The notes: generated by a model not told the origin, from the letters alone. DNA of 64,000 nt from FEB-7 sp963698265 (GCA_963698265.1 CAVOQC010000004.1:558001-622000); one strand, 5' to 3'. Shown: positions 35,682 through 47,207, counted from the first letter of the stretch. Translations and numbers: made by a program.

Positions 35682-36608
35682 ATGACCGCACTCGTCATCG
35701 CCGAACACGACAACGCGAAACTCAAGCCCGGCACCGCCAACGCCGTTACCGCCGCCGCAAAGATGGGCGGCGAGGTGCACGTGCTGGTGGCGGGGCAGGG
35801 CTGCGCTGCGGCCGCCGCCGAGGCAGGCAAGCTCGCCGGGGTTTCCAAGGTCCTGCTGGCCGACGCCGCCCACTACGCGGGCGCGCTCCCGGAAAACCTC
35901 GCCGCCCTGGTGACGCCGCTCGCCAAGGGCTACTCCCACGTGGTGGCCGCGGCCACCACCGTGGGCAAGAGCTTCATGCCGCGCGTGGCGGCGCTCCTCG
36001 ATGTCGCGCAGGTCTCGGAAATCGTCGCTGTGGAATCGGCCGACACCTTCGTGCGTCCCATCTACGCGGGCAACGCGTTCGCCACGGTGCAGTCGCCCGA
36101 CGCGATCAAGGTGGTCACGGTGCGCTCGACCGGCTTCGACGAAGCCGCGGCGACCGGATCCGCTCCCGTGGAGAAGATCGCGGCGGGGCCGGACACGGCC
36201 AAGTCGAAACTCCTGGGCCAGGAACTCACGAAGTCCGAGCGCCCCGAGCTGGTGGCTGCGCAGCGCGTGGTCTCCGGTGGCCGCGGCCTCGGCAGCGCGG
36301 AGAACTTCAAGCTGGTCGAGGCGCTCGCGGACAAGCTGGGGGCGGCCGTCGGCGCTTCTCGCGCGGCCGTGGATTCCGGCTACGTGCCGAACGACTACCA
36401 GGTGGGCCAGACCGGCAAGATCGTCGCCCCCGAGCTCTACATCGCCGTGGGCATTTCCGGCGCCATCCAGCACCTGGCCGGGATGAAGGACAGCAAGGTG
36501 ATCGTGGCGATCAACAAGGACCCGGAGGCGCCCATCTTCCAGGTGGCCGACTACGGGCTCGTCGGAGACCTCTTTCAGATCCTCCCCGAGCTCACCGCGC
36601 TGATCTAG
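35682..36608 (+). CDS. etfA: Electron transfer flavoprotein alpha subunit
   Basis: A 308-aa FAD-binding ETF subunit. The C-terminal FAD domain shows VVSGGRGLGSAENFKLVE, VDSGYVPNDYQVGQTGKIVAPELYIA and DPEAPIFQVADYGLVGDLF. It is followed after 10 bases by an acyl-CoA dehydrogenase gene that would be its electron donor. Confidence 0.96.
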   Translation: MTALVIAEHDNAKLKPGTANAVTAAAKMGGEVHVLVAGQGCAAAAAEAGKLAGVSKVLLADAAHYAGALPENLAALVTPLAKGYSHVVAAATTVGKSFMPRVAALLDVAQVSEIVAVESADTFVRPIYAGNAFATVQSPDAIKVVTVRSTGFDEAAATGSAPVEKIAAGPDTAKSKLLGQELTKSERPELVAAQRVVSGGRGLGSAENFKLVEALADKLGAAVGASRAAVDSGYVPNDYQVGQTGKIVAPELYIAVGISGAIQHLAGMKDSKVIVAINKDPEAPIFQVADYGLVGDLFQILPELTALI

Positions 36609-36618
36609 GAGAAGCCCC

Positions 36619-38403
36619 GTGGCCGAATATGCCGCCCCCCTGAAGGACATGCAGTTCGTGCTGAAGCACGTGGTCGGTCTCGACCAGGTGAACACGCTGC
36701 CCGGGTGGGACGAGGTGACCGAGGACGTGGTGGACGCGATTCTCGGGGAGGCCGCGAAGTTCGCCGGCGAGGTGCTCTCGCCGCTCAACGCGAGCGGCGA
36801 CAGGACGGGCGCGAGCTTCGCCGACGGCGCGGTCACCACGCCCCCCGGCTTCAAGGAGGCCTACCGCCGCTTCGTCGAGGGCGGCTGGGGCAACGTGATC
36901 TCGCCGGAGGAATACGGCGGCCAGGGACTCCCGGGACTGCTCTCCACGGCCATCGAGGAGATGTGGGGCTCGGCCAACATCGCCTTCAAGCTCTGCCCCA
37001 TGCTCACGCTCGGCGCGGTCGAGGCGCTGCATCGCAACGCGAACGAGGAACTGAAGAAGCGTTTCCTGCCCGACATGGTCTCCGGCAAGTGGACGGGCAC
37101 CATGAACCTGACGGAGCCGCAGGCGGGAAGCGACCTTTCACTCGTGCGCACGAAAGCCGTGCCGCAGCAGGACGGGACGTACCGGCTCTCGGGGCAGAAG
37201 ATCTTCATCACCTACGGCGAGCAGGACTTCACCGAGAACATCGTCCACACCGTGCTCGGCCGAATCGAGGGCGCGCCCGAGGGCGTGAAAGGGATCTCGC
37301 TCTTCGTGGTGCCGAAGTTCCTGGTGAAGGCGGACGGCACGTTGGGCGAGCGCAATGGCGTGAAGTGCGTCTCCATCGAGCACAAGCTCGGCATCCACGC
37401 GAGCCCCACCGCCGTCATGGCCTACGACAACGCCGTGGGCTACCTCGTGGGCGAGGCCAACCGGGGACTCGAGTACATGTTCGTGATGATGAACGCCGCG
37501 CGCCTGGGCGTGGGCCTGGAGGGCGTCTCGATCTCCGAGCGCGCCTACCAGCGCGCCCGCGAATGGGCGCTCGAGCGCCTGCAGGGCAAGCCCGTGGGCG
37601 TGTCGGGCGCGGCGAAGACCGCACCCATCATCCAGCATCCCGACGTGAAGCGGATGCTCCTCACGATGAAGGCGAGCGCCGAGGCCATGCGCGCCCTGGC
37701 CTACCAGGTGTCCGCGCTCCTCGACCGCGCCCACAAGCACCCCGAGGAGGCCGAGCGAAGCCGCTGCAAGGCGCTGGTCGACCTGCTCATCCCCGTGGTG
37801 AAGGGCTGGTCCACGGAGACCGGCATCGCGGTCGCTTCCCTCGGCGTGCAGGTGCACGGCGGCATGGGCTTCATCGAGGAGACGGGTGCGGCACAGCACC
37901 TTCGCGACGCGCGCATCTCCACGATCTACGAAGGCACCACCGGCATCCAGGCGAACGACCTGGTCGGCCGCAAGGTCGGGCGCGAGGCGGGCGAGACCAT
38001 GAAGAAGCTCATCGTCGAGATGCGCGAGGTCCAGAAGGGGCTCACCGGGGACGGCGAGCTGCGCGCCATCGGTGCGCGCCTGGGCAAGGCGGTCGACGCG
38101 CTGGAGCGTTCCACGGAGTGGATAGTGGCGACTTATCCGGACGATCCGGGCGCGGTTGCCGCCGGGTCCGTCTACTACCTGATGCTCACGGGGCTCGTCA
38201 CCGGCGGGTGGATGATGGCGAGGGCCGCCGTCGCCGCCACGGAGCAGCTTGCCGCGGGCGGTGGCGACGAGACTTTCCTCAAGGGCAAGCGGCTCACGGC
38301 GCGCTTCTACGCCGATCACCTCCTGCCGCAGGTCGACGGGCTCGCCGAGGCGCTCGTAACGGGGGGGCAACTCGTCCGAGCCGCAGACGAGGCGCTCATC
38401 TGA
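36619..38403 (+). CDS. Acyl-CoA dehydrogenase, DmdC/long AcdA type
   Basis: A 594-aa acyl-CoA dehydrogenase of the longer subgroup with a C-terminal extension. It has the N-terminal helical domain, the FAD-contact motifs MNLTEPQAGSDL and FITYGEQDF, LGVQVHGGMGFIEE, and the catalytic Glu in IYEGTTGIQAND. The GTG start follows AGGAGAAG. Members of this subgroup include 3-methylmercaptopropionyl-CoA dehydrogenases, but many act on fatty acyl-CoA; the substrate is unresolved. It is co-transcribed with etfBA, an unusually direct donor-acceptor linkage. Confidence 0.9.
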   Translation: MAEYAAPLKDMQFVLKHVVGLDQVNTLPGWDEVTEDVVDAILGEAAKFAGEVLSPLNASGDRTGASFADGAVTTPPGFKEAYRRFVEGGWGNVISPEEYGGQGLPGLLSTAIEEMWGSANIAFKLCPMLTLGAVEALHRNANEELKKRFLPDMVSGKWTGTMNLTEPQAGSDLSLVRTKAVPQQDGTYRLSGQKIFITYGEQDFTENIVHTVLGRIEGAPEGVKGISLFVVPKFLVKADGTLGERNGVKCVSIEHKLGIHASPTAVMAYDNAVGYLVGEANRGLEYMFVMMNAARLGVGLEGVSISERAYQRAREWALERLQGKPVGVSGAAKTAPIIQHPDVKRMLLTMKASAEAMRALAYQVSALLDRAHKHPEEAERSRCKALVDLLIPVVKGWSTETGIAVASLGVQVHGGMGFIEETGAAQHLRDARISTIYEGTTGIQANDLVGRKVGREAGETMKKLIVEMREVQKGLTGDGELRAIGARLGKAVDALERSTEWIVATYPDDPGAVAAGSVYYLMLTGLVTGGWMMARAAVAATEQLAAGGGDETFLKGKRLTARFYADHLLPQVDGLAEALVTGGQLVRAADEALI

Positions 38404-38407
38404 GCGG

Positions 38408-38426
38408 CGCGCGGCCCGCGCGGTTT
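38408..38426. terminator. GC-rich hairpin in the convergent spacer
   Basis: CGCGCG (38408-38413) pairs with CGCGCG (38417-38422) around a GCC loop, followed by GTTT. It lies between two converging genes separated by 28 bases; weak evidence for a shared terminator. Confidence 0.3.
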
Positions 38427-38431
38427 GCGGC

Positions 38432-39403
38432 TCAGGCCGCCGCGGCCTGGTTCACGGGCGTGCCGGTGACGACTTCCTGGAAGTAGCAGACCCGCGAGCG
38501 GCCGTTGTCCTTCGACAGATGCTTCGCCTCGAGGAGCGCGCGCTCGGCGTCCGCGAGTACGCCCGCCTTGCCCGCGCCGAAGCGGTATTCCGCGACACCC
38601 GCGCAGGCGAAAATCTGCAGCTCCCGGCCCGGGGTGATCTCGCACGGGCTCTCCTCGATGGCGATGAGGATCCGCTCCATGACCTGCTTGAGCGCGCGGT
38701 TGCGGTGCAGGCCCACGATGAACTCGTCCGCGCCCCAGCGGGCCACCCAGTCGCCGCGGCGCACGTTCAACTGCAGGAGTGCGGCCACGTGGGAGATGCA
38801 CGCATCGCCCGCGCTGTGCCCGCAGGTCTCGTTGATGGCCTTGAATCCGTTCAGGTCGAAGAGGGCGAGCTGGAAGGACTCGAGGTCGCGCTCCGCCCGC
38901 GCGATCTCCTCGGTGAGGCGTTTCTCGCCCGCGCGCCGGTTGTAGATGCCGGTGAGGTCGTCGGAATCCGACACGCGTTCGAGCCGGTTGATGGTCTCGT
39001 TCAGTTGCGTAAGGGTGTACTGCGTGCCTTCCATGAGGCGCCCGGCCTGGTCGGGGAAATCCACCGGAAGGTCGGGGAGCCTGCGGCTTTCCAGGTAGCC
39101 GCGCAGGGCCTCGGCCGTGAGGTCGATGGGCACCAGGATCTCGCGCAGCAGCCACAGGGTGCCGAGGAACCCCGCGACGGAAGCGAGGAGCAGCGCCGCG
39201 AGCACCGGGTACATCACCGCCCAGTCCGTCCGGGCGACCAGGAGGTAGACGATGAAGACCGCCAGCGGCATCTGCGCGCCGATGAAGGCGGCGGCCGCGA
39301 ACTTGCGCGCGTAGCTCGTGCGCAGCAGCGGGATGGAAATGAGGCGCCGGTAGATCTCCATTCGCCCGATGACGGTCTTTCCGGGCGCGATCGTGCTGGG
39401 CAT
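38432..39403 (-). CDS. Membrane-anchored GGDEF-domain protein with GADEF motif
   Basis: A 323-aa protein with two adjacent transmembrane helices (about residues 35-55 and 63-85), a short helical HAMP-like linker and a GGDEF domain (about 145-310). Domain marks are DLTGIYNRR, LFDLNGFKAINE (first metal Asp), GHSAGD and the active-site loop RWGADEF. The second glycine of GGDEF is Ala and DxD is DLN, so diguanylate cyclase activity is uncertain. An RxxD inhibitory site before the loop (RRGD) is present. It begins 51 bases after the FAH-family gene; whether it is in that operon or transcribed separately is unclear. Confidence 0.85.
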   Translation of the reverse strand: MPSTIAPGKTVIGRMEIYRRLISIPLLRTSYARKFAAAAFIGAQMPLAVFIVYLLVARTDWAVMYPVLAALLLASVAGFLGTLWLLREILVPIDLTAEALRGYLESRRLPDLPVDFPDQAGRLMEGTQYTLTQLNETINRLERVSDSDDLTGIYNRRAGEKRLTEEIARAERDLESFQLALFDLNGFKAINETCGHSAGDACISHVAALLQLNVRRGDWVARWGADEFIVGLHRNRALKQVMERILIAIEESPCEITPGRELQIFACAGVAEYRFGAGKAGVLADAERALLEAKHLSKDNGRSRVCYFQEVVTGTPVNQAAAA

Positions 39404-39453
39404 GGGTGGCTCCAGGGGGAACGCGCCTATTCTGGTGGCTTCCCCCCCCGGTA

Positions 39454-40353
39454 TCAACCCCCGATGGGGTTGCGCAGGGTGCCGATGCCCTCGATCTCGG
39501 TTTCGAGCAGGTCGCCGGGCTTCAGGAACTCCGGGGGCGTCCTCGCGTAGCCCACTCCTGCCGGGGTGCCCGTCGAGAGGATGTCGCCGGCCTCCAGCGT
39601 CATGCCCAGGGAGAGGTCGTTCAGCAGCCGCGGCAGCTTGAAGTAGAGGAACTTCGTGTTCGAATCCTGCTTGGTGACGCCGTTCACGCGGCAGGTCACG
39701 CGCAGGTTCGCGTGGTCGAGGCTGTCGGCGGTGACCAGCACCGGGCCCATGGGGCAGGTGCCGTCCAGGCTCTTGCCCTTGTGCCACTGGCCGCCGTGGC
39801 GGCGCTGCAGGTCGCGCCAGGAGACGTCGTTCACCACGGTGTAGCCCCACACGTGTTTCATGGCGTCTCCGGCCTGGATGTTTTTGCCCCCGGGGCCGAT
39901 CACCACCCCGAGTTCCACTTCCCAGTCGAGCGAGGTGGAGATGGCGGGGTCGAAGGGGACGGCATCGAAGGGGCCCGTGACGGCGGTCGCGGCCTTGCTG
40001 AAGAAGACCGGCCACTGCGGCAGTTCCCGGTCGTCCTGGAGCTTCTTCGCGCCTTCCTCGAAATGCTCGAGGTAGTTCCAGCCCACGCAGAAGACGTTCT
40101 TGGCCGGGCGCGGGATGGGGGCGTGCAGCTTCACTTCCGTCAGCGCGACCGTCGCAGCCGGCGGCTTCGCGGCCAGCGCGTCGAGTGCGGCCCGCGCCGG
40201 GGCGCCGCCGCGGATGACCCCGAGCATCGTCGAGAAATTCACGCCCGGCGTGGCGGCCGCGTTCGCGGGAATGTCGACGATTCGGTCCGGTTCGATCACC
40301 AGGCCGGGGCGCGGTGCGCCGCCCGCGACGGGCGAGTAGGTCACGAGTTTCAT
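39454..40353 (-). CDS. Fumarylacetoacetate hydrolase-family protein
   Basis: A 299-aa member of the FAH superfamily (acylpyruvases, 2-keto-4-pentenoate hydratase-like enzymes). The metal-binding set is seen in LDWEVELGVVIG (two Glu) and the downstream GYTVVNDVSWRD (Asp). FAH core features VFCVGWNYLEH, KGKSLDGTCPMGP and LEAGDILSTGTPAGVG are present. The ATG overlaps the stop of the HIBCH gene by four bases, so it is translationally coupled to valine catabolism. Its exact reaction there is not obvious. Confidence 0.88.
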   Translation of the reverse strand: MKLVTYSPVAGGAPRPGLVIEPDRIVDIPANAAATPGVNFSTMLGVIRGGAPARAALDALAAKPPAATVALTEVKLHAPIPRPAKNVFCVGWNYLEHFEEGAKKLQDDRELPQWPVFFSKAATAVTGPFDAVPFDPAISTSLDWEVELGVVIGPGGKNIQAGDAMKHVWGYTVVNDVSWRDLQRRHGGQWHKGKSLDGTCPMGPVLVTADSLDHANLRVTCRVNGVTKQDSNTKFLYFKLPRLLNDLSLGMTLEAGDILSTGTPAGVGYARTPPEFLKPGDLLETEIEGIGTLRNPIGG

Positions 40354-41501
40354 GGTGCGTCTCCTGTGGGGTTCCTGAGGTGGCGAAGCGGGTGTTCCTG
40401 CGGTGGCCAGCGCGGTGCGAAGAACGCCGCGACCGACGCGTCGGTCACCTCGGTGAGCAAGCGTGGATTCCAGCGCGGCGCGTTGTCCTTGTCCACGATC
40501 AAGGCGCGGATGCCCTCCACGAAATCGCCCTGCGCGAAGCAGCCGTGGATCAGGTTCAGCTCCATGCGGAAACCGTCCCCGAGGGCCATCCCGCGGCCGC
40601 GCCGCAACTGCTCGAAGGCGACCCTGAGGAGCGTGGGCGAATGCGCTTTCAGGAGGGTGGCGGTCTTCGCGGCCCAGGGCGCGAACTGCGGCCGCGCCTC
40701 GCTTTCGAGGGACGAGAGGATCGCGGTGACACTCGCCTGGCCGAAGTGCAGGTCGATCGCGGGGCGCAGCGACTCGAGCTCGCCGGGGACGGGAGGCACC
40801 GCGTCGCGCCGTGCGAGGTCCGCGAGAGCCGCGCGGGGATCGGCGGCTGCCGCCGCGCGCGGCAGTTCGGCTTCGAGCGCGGCGATCGAAGCGGGCGTGA
40901 AGCACGCGTCCACGAGCCCGGCGTAGAGACTGTCGGCGCCGCCGAGGGTGACTCCCGCGAGGCCCAGGTAGAGCGGAATCATTCCCGGCGCACGCTGCAG
41001 GAAGCAGGTCGCGCCCACGTCGGGTAAGAAGCCGATCCGGGTCTCGGGCATCGCGACGCGCGTGCGCGGGCCCGCGATGCGCAGCGCCGCGCCCTGGGAG
41101 ATGCCCATGCCCCCGCCCATGGTGATGCCGTCCATCACGGCGACCACCGGCTTCGGATAGGTGTGGATGCGGTGATCGAGGCTGTACTCCACCTCGAAGA
41201 AATGACGATGGCCGCCGGTGCCGGAGAGGAAGGTCTCGCGCAGCGCGCGGATGTCGCCTCCCGCGCAGAACGCCCTGTCGCCCGCGCCGCGCAGCACCAC
41301 CAGCCGCACGCGGTCGTCGCGCTCCCACGCATCGAGCCACGCGGCGAGGCACTCGAGCATGGCTAGGGTGAGCGCGTTGAGCGCCGCCGGACGGTTCAGG
41401 GTGACCGAAGCCACGCCGTCCTGCACGTCGGCGAGAAGCTCGTCGCCTGCGCTTCGGAGCGACTCCCGGGGCGCCGCGGATTGCCGCGCGGGCAGGCTCA
41501 C
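40350..41501 (-). CDS. 3-Hydroxyisobutyryl-CoA hydrolase-like protein
   Basis: A 383-aa crotonase-fold hydrolase that would release 3-hydroxyisobutyrate from its CoA ester in valine degradation. HIBCH features are FCAGGDIRAL, MDGITMGGGMGIS, the catalytic Glu in AMPETRIGFLPDVGA and the following Asp, plus the longer C-terminal part absent from hydratases. It is flanked by enoyl-CoA hydratase (25 bases upstream) and the coupled FAH-family gene, within the mmsA/mmsB operon. Confidence 0.9.
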   Translation of the reverse strand: MSLPARQSAAPRESLRSAGDELLADVQDGVASVTLNRPAALNALTLAMLECLAAWLDAWERDDRVRLVVLRGAGDRAFCAGGDIRALRETFLSGTGGHRHFFEVEYSLDHRIHTYPKPVVAVMDGITMGGGMGISQGAALRIAGPRTRVAMPETRIGFLPDVGATCFLQRAPGMIPLYLGLAGVTLGGADSLYAGLVDACFTPASIAALEAELPRAAAAADPRAALADLARRDAVPPVPGELESLRPAIDLHFGQASVTAILSSLESEARPQFAPWAAKTATLLKAHSPTLLRVAFEQLRRGRGMALGDGFRMELNLIHGCFAQGDFVEGIRALIVDKDNAPRWNPRLLTEVTDASVAAFFAPRWPPQEHPLRHLRNPTGDAP

Positions 41502-41526
41502 CGAAGCGCTTCCCGGAGGGTTCGCC

Positions 41527-42294
41527 TCAATCGTTCTTCCACGCCGGCGCGCGCTTCTCCAGGAAGGCGTTCACGCCCTCGACCTGGTCGGAGTGGTCGA
41601 AGAGATCCATGAAGCGCTCGCGCTCGAGGGCGAGACCGGCGCTGCGGGGGATGGCATTGCGCGCGTTGTGAATGAGGCCCTTGCAGTACTCGACGGCGAG
41701 CGGCGAGAGGGCCTCGACCCGCTTGGCCAGCGCCATCGCGCGCGCAAGCCCCTGGCCCTTGTCGGCGACTTCCTCGACCAGGCCGATGCGCAGCGCCGTT
41801 GCCGCGTCGACGCGCTCGTTGGCGAGGATCATGCGCTTGGCCCAGCCCTCGCCGACCAGCCCCGGGAGGTTCTGGGTGCCGCAGCCGGCGGGAAGCAGTC
41901 CCACGGCGGGCTCCGGAAGCGCCATCTGCGCGTGGGACTCGGCGATGCGCAAGTCGCAGGCGAGGCAGCACTCGAGCCCCCCGCCCATGGCATAGCCGTT
42001 GATCGCGGCGATCGTCACGAAGCGCGCGTTCATCAGCGCCTCGAAGGCGGAGCCGAAGCAGGCGATGAAATGGCGGGCGTGGACCTTGTCGCCGGCGAAC
42101 TTCTTCAGGTCCGCGCCGGCCGAGAAGAACTTCTCGCCCGCGCCGGTGATCACCGCGGCGTACACCGAGCGGTCGGCGGCGAGTTCGCCCACCAGCCGTT
42201 CGAGCGCGCGCAGGTCCTCCGGCGTCCAGGTATTGGCCGGCGGATTGTCGAGGGTGATGACGGCGGTGTGGCCTTCGATGCGGTGCGAGATCAT
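41527..42294 (-). CDS. Enoyl-CoA hydratase
   Basis: A 255-aa crotonase with both catalytic glutamates (GGGLECCLACD and ALPEPAVGLLPAG) and the oxyanion segment SAGADLKKF, so it should be an active hydratase. Operon context suggests it hydrates methacrylyl-CoA to 3-hydroxyisobutyryl-CoA, the substrate of the next gene product. It lies 15 bases after mmsB. Confidence 0.9.
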   Translation of the reverse strand: MISHRIEGHTAVITLDNPPANTWTPEDLRALERLVGELAADRSVYAAVITGAGEKFFSAGADLKKFAGDKVHARHFIACFGSAFEALMNARFVTIAAINGYAMGGGLECCLACDLRIAESHAQMALPEPAVGLLPAGCGTQNLPGLVGEGWAKRMILANERVDAATALRIGLVEEVADKGQGLARAMALAKRVEALSPLAVEYCKGLIHNARNAIPRSAGLALERERFMDLFDHSDQVEGVNAFLEKRAPAWKND

Positions 42295-42309
42295 GGTTCC
42301 CGGGGCCCG

Positions 42310-43200
42310 TCAGGCCGGTCGCTTGAGGTACTGGAGGATCACGCTGGAGAAATCCTTGTCGCCGTGGCCGTCGGCCGCGTGCTTCTGGTAGACCTGCTGG
42401 GCGATGGCGCCCAGGAGTACCGGCACCTTGGCAAACTTGGCCGCGTCGGTGACGAGGCCCAGGTCCTTCAGCATGAGGTTCGCGCCGAAGCCGCCCTCGT
42501 AGCTGCGCGATGCCGGGACGTTGTCGAGCACGCCGGGGTAGGGGTTGTAGGTGTCGGAGCTCCAGCAGCGGCCGCTGGAGGTGTTCACGATGCCGGCGAA
42601 CACCTTCGGGTCCATGCCGAGCGCCGTGGCGAGCGTCATGGCCTCCGAGGTCACGATCATCTCGACGGCGAGCATCATGTTGTTGCAGATCTTGGCCACC
42701 TGGCCATTGCCGCTCGCGCCGCAGTGGACGAGGTTCTTGCCCAGGTGCGCCAGGAGAGGCCTCGCGGCCTCGAAGTCCTTCTGCGAGCCGCCGACCATGA
42801 AGGTGAGGGTGGCCGCCTCGGCGCCCGCGGTGCCGCCCGAGACCGGCGCGTCGATCATCGCGAGCCCCTTGGCGCGGGCGTCGAAGGCGACCTCGCGGGC
42901 GGTGAGCGGGTCCACGGTGGAGCAGTCGATGAGCAGCGTACCGGGCCTCGCGTTCGCGATCACGCCGGCATCGGTGCTGTAGACGCTTCGCACGTGCGGC
43001 GAGGAGGGCAGCATCGTGAAGAGGACCTCGACGCCCGAGGCGCACTCAGCGATGTTGCCGGCGCGCTCGGCGCCGTGCTTCACCGCCTTGTCGGTGAGCG
43101 CCGGGACGAGATCGTAAGCCTTCACCGCGTGGCCGTTCGCCACAAGGTTGCGGCACATGGGGCCGCCCATGCTGCCCAGGCCGATGAAGCCGATCCGCAT
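42310..43200 (-). CDS. mmsB: 3-Hydroxyisobutyrate dehydrogenase
   Basis: A 296-aa NAD-dependent beta-hydroxyacid dehydrogenase that oxidises 3-hydroxyisobutyrate to methylmalonate semialdehyde. The Rossmann start is MRIGFIGLGSMGGPM, the substrate motif is DAPVSGGTAGAEAATL, and the catalytic lysine region is GNGQVAKICNN. It is five bases downstream of mmsA, whose product uses its semialdehyde. Confidence 0.94.
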   Translation of the reverse strand: MRIGFIGLGSMGGPMCRNLVANGHAVKAYDLVPALTDKAVKHGAERAGNIAECASGVEVLFTMLPSSPHVRSVYSTDAGVIANARPGTLLIDCSTVDPLTAREVAFDARAKGLAMIDAPVSGGTAGAEAATLTFMVGGSQKDFEAARPLLAHLGKNLVHCGASGNGQVAKICNNMMLAVEMIVTSEAMTLATALGMDPKVFAGIVNTSSGRCWSSDTYNPYPGVLDNVPASRSYEGGFGANLMLKDLGLVTDAAKFAKVPVLLGAIAQQVYQKHAADGHGDKDFSSVILQYLKRPA

Positions 43201-43205
43201 GGCCG

Positions 43206-44732
43206 CTACTTCAGGCTGATGGTGGTGTTCACGGCGCCGGCCGTGACCGCGTCGTCGAACCAGCGCGCGGTCACCGTCTTCACCTGCGTGTAGAACTGCA
43301 CCACCTGCTTGCCGTAGGGCCCGAGGTCGCCCAGCTTCGAGCCGCGCGAGCCGGTGAAGCTGAAGTAGGGCACAGGGACCGGGATGGGCACGTTGATGCC
43401 CACCTGGCCGGCGTCGATCTCGGTCTGGAACCGGCGCGCCGCCGCGCCCGACTGGGTGAAAATGCCGGTGCCATTGCCGAAAGGGTTGGCGTTGATGAAG
43501 GCGATGGCCTCCTCCAGCGTGTCCACGGAGACCAGGCACAGCACCGGGCCGAAGATTTCCTCGGTGTAGATCTTCATCGTCGGCTTCACGCCCGAGAAGA
43601 CCGTCGGGCCGATGAAATTGCCATCGGGGTAGCCGGGCACCTTGAGGCCACGGCCGTCGAGCTCCAGTTTCGCGCCTTCCTGGATGCCTGCTTCCACCAG
43701 CGAGGTCACGCGCGCGAGCGCGGTCTTCGACACCAGCGGACCCAGGTCCGCGCCGGCTTCCGTGCCGGCGCTCACCTTGAGCGATTTCGCCTTCGCCACG
43801 ATGTCGGGGATCCAGCGGTTCGCCTCGCCCACCAGCACGGCGACACTGATGGCCATGCAGCGCTGGCCCGCGGCGCCGAAGCCCGCGCCGACGAGCGCGT
43901 TGAGCGACTGGTCCTTCGCCGCATCGGGCAGCACCGCCGCGTGGTTCTTCGCGCCCATCATGCACTGCGCGCGCTTGCCGTGGGTCGAGGCGAGGTTGTA
44001 GACGTGGGTGCCGACGTGGGTGGATCCCACGAAGGAGACCGCGCGGACCTGCGCGTGGGTGCACAGCGTGTCCACCGCGAGCTTGCCGCCGTGGACGATG
44101 TTCAGCACCCCCGGGGGCACGCCCGCTTCCAGTGCGAGCTCGCCCAGCAGCATGGGCGTCATCGGGTCCTGCTCCGAGGGCTTCAGGATGAAAGTGTTGC
44201 CGCAGACGATCGCCATGGGAAACATCCACAGCGGGATCATCGCGGGGAAGTTGAACGGGGTGATTCCGGCGCACACGCCGATGGACTGGCGGATCGCGTA
44301 GACGTCCACGCCGCCGGCGACCTGCTCGAGGTGCTCGCCCATTTGCAGCGACCCCACGGAGCAGGCGTGCTCCACCACTTCCAGGCCGCGGAAGACGTCG
44401 CCCTCGGCATCGGGAAGGGTCTTGCCCTGCTCGTTGGTCAGGCACGCGGCGAGCTTCTTCATGTCGCGGCGGATGAGTTCCTGGAGCTTCAACATCACGC
44501 GCATGCGCGCGCCCACGGAGGTGTTGCGCCAGGTCTTGTAGGCTTCGGCCGCCGAGGCCACGGCGGCTTCCAGCTCGGCTGCGGTGGCGAAGGGCACGCG
44601 GGCCAGCACCTGCTGCGTGGCGGGGTTCACCACGTCCTTCCACTCGGTGGTCTTCGAGTCGACCAGCTTGCCGTCGATCAGGAGCTTCACGGTGGGGACG
44701 GCCTGCGCGACGGCCTTGGGGTTGGCAGCCAT
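43206..44732 (-). CDS. mmsA: Methylmalonate-semialdehyde dehydrogenase (CoA-acylating)
   Basis: A 508-aa aldehyde dehydrogenase that converts methylmalonate semialdehyde to propionyl-CoA in valine degradation. Visible are ITPFNFPAMIPLWMFPMAIVCGNTF, the catalytic Cys in GAAGQRCMAIS, and the MMSDH-type NVPIPVPVPYFSFTGSRGSK. The ATG is preceded by AAGGAGAA. Propionyl-CoA produced here connects to prpE/acuI and other propionyl-CoA reactions in the window. Confidence 0.95.
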   Translation of the reverse strand: MAANPKAVAQAVPTVKLLIDGKLVDSKTTEWKDVVNPATQQVLARVPFATAAELEAAVASAAEAYKTWRNTSVGARMRVMLKLQELIRRDMKKLAACLTNEQGKTLPDAEGDVFRGLEVVEHACSVGSLQMGEHLEQVAGGVDVYAIRQSIGVCAGITPFNFPAMIPLWMFPMAIVCGNTFILKPSEQDPMTPMLLGELALEAGVPPGVLNIVHGGKLAVDTLCTHAQVRAVSFVGSTHVGTHVYNLASTHGKRAQCMMGAKNHAAVLPDAAKDQSLNALVGAGFGAAGQRCMAISVAVLVGEANRWIPDIVAKAKSLKVSAGTEAGADLGPLVSKTALARVTSLVEAGIQEGAKLELDGRGLKVPGYPDGNFIGPTVFSGVKPTMKIYTEEIFGPVLCLVSVDTLEEAIAFINANPFGNGTGIFTQSGAAARRFQTEIDAGQVGINVPIPVPVPYFSFTGSRGSKLGDLGPYGKQVVQFYTQVKTVTARWFDDAVTAGAVNTTISLK

Positions 44733-44803
44733 GGCGTTCTCCTTGGGTGCGCCCGCGGGGGGCGGGCGGGTAGGCGAAACGGGAGCGTGCATCGACCCCG
44801 GAA

Positions 44804-46783
<1,980 letters not shown>

Positions 46784-46790
46784 CCGTGCG

Positions 46791-47183
46791 CTAGTGCGCT
46801 TCCGGCACGCCCTGCCAGAGCAGCTCGTAACCCACCTCCTGGGTGTCCGTGCACATCTTCGCAAGTGCCTCGAACTTGGCCTTGAAGACCGTGTCGGCGT
46901 GGGAGCGCTCGTGCTCCTCGAACGAGTTCCAGTAGGTGACGATCACGATGTGGTCGTCGGTGGCCTTGGGCTTGCCGAGGGACCCCTCCGCGGAGGCGAA
47001 CCCGGAGAACTTGAACACCTGCCCGGCGATGAAGCCGCCTTTGTCGCCACCGTAGGTTTCCTTCACGGTGTTGCACATCTCGCCCAGGGCGAGTTCCACA
47101 TCATCCATCTTCACGCCGGGCTTCAGCTTCACCGTGTTGAACAGCATCTTGGCGCCGAAAGGGATTGAAATCGCGTCGAACAT
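46791..47183 (-). CDS. Conserved hypothetical protein, possible dimeric alpha+beta barrel
   Basis: A 130-aa soluble protein with no signal peptide or membrane segment. The pattern of short strands and two helices, with an internal HIVIVTYWNSFEEHERSHAD segment, resembles the antibiotic-biosynthesis-monooxygenase/EthD-like ferredoxin fold. This is a guess. A GGAGGA site precedes the ATG. It is the first gene of the valine operon, just after a possible -10 (TACAAT) and downstream of the AraC-type regulator. The function is unknown. Confidence 0.75.
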   Translation of the reverse strand: MFDAISIPFGAKMLFNTVKLKPGVKMDDVELALGEMCNTVKETYGGDKGGFIAGQVFKFSGFASAEGSLGKPKATDDHIVIVTYWNSFEEHERSHADTVFKAKFEALAKMCTDTQEVGYELLWQGVPEAH

Positions 47184-47207
47184 CGCATCCTCCGTATGGG
47201 TCCCGAC

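Noticed and set aside
36619..38403. DMSP demethylation pathway (dmdABCD)
   Set aside because: DmdB-like ligases and a DmdC-like dehydrogenase exist, but no DmdA and no recognisable DmdD; these families are widespread in fatty-acid metabolism.
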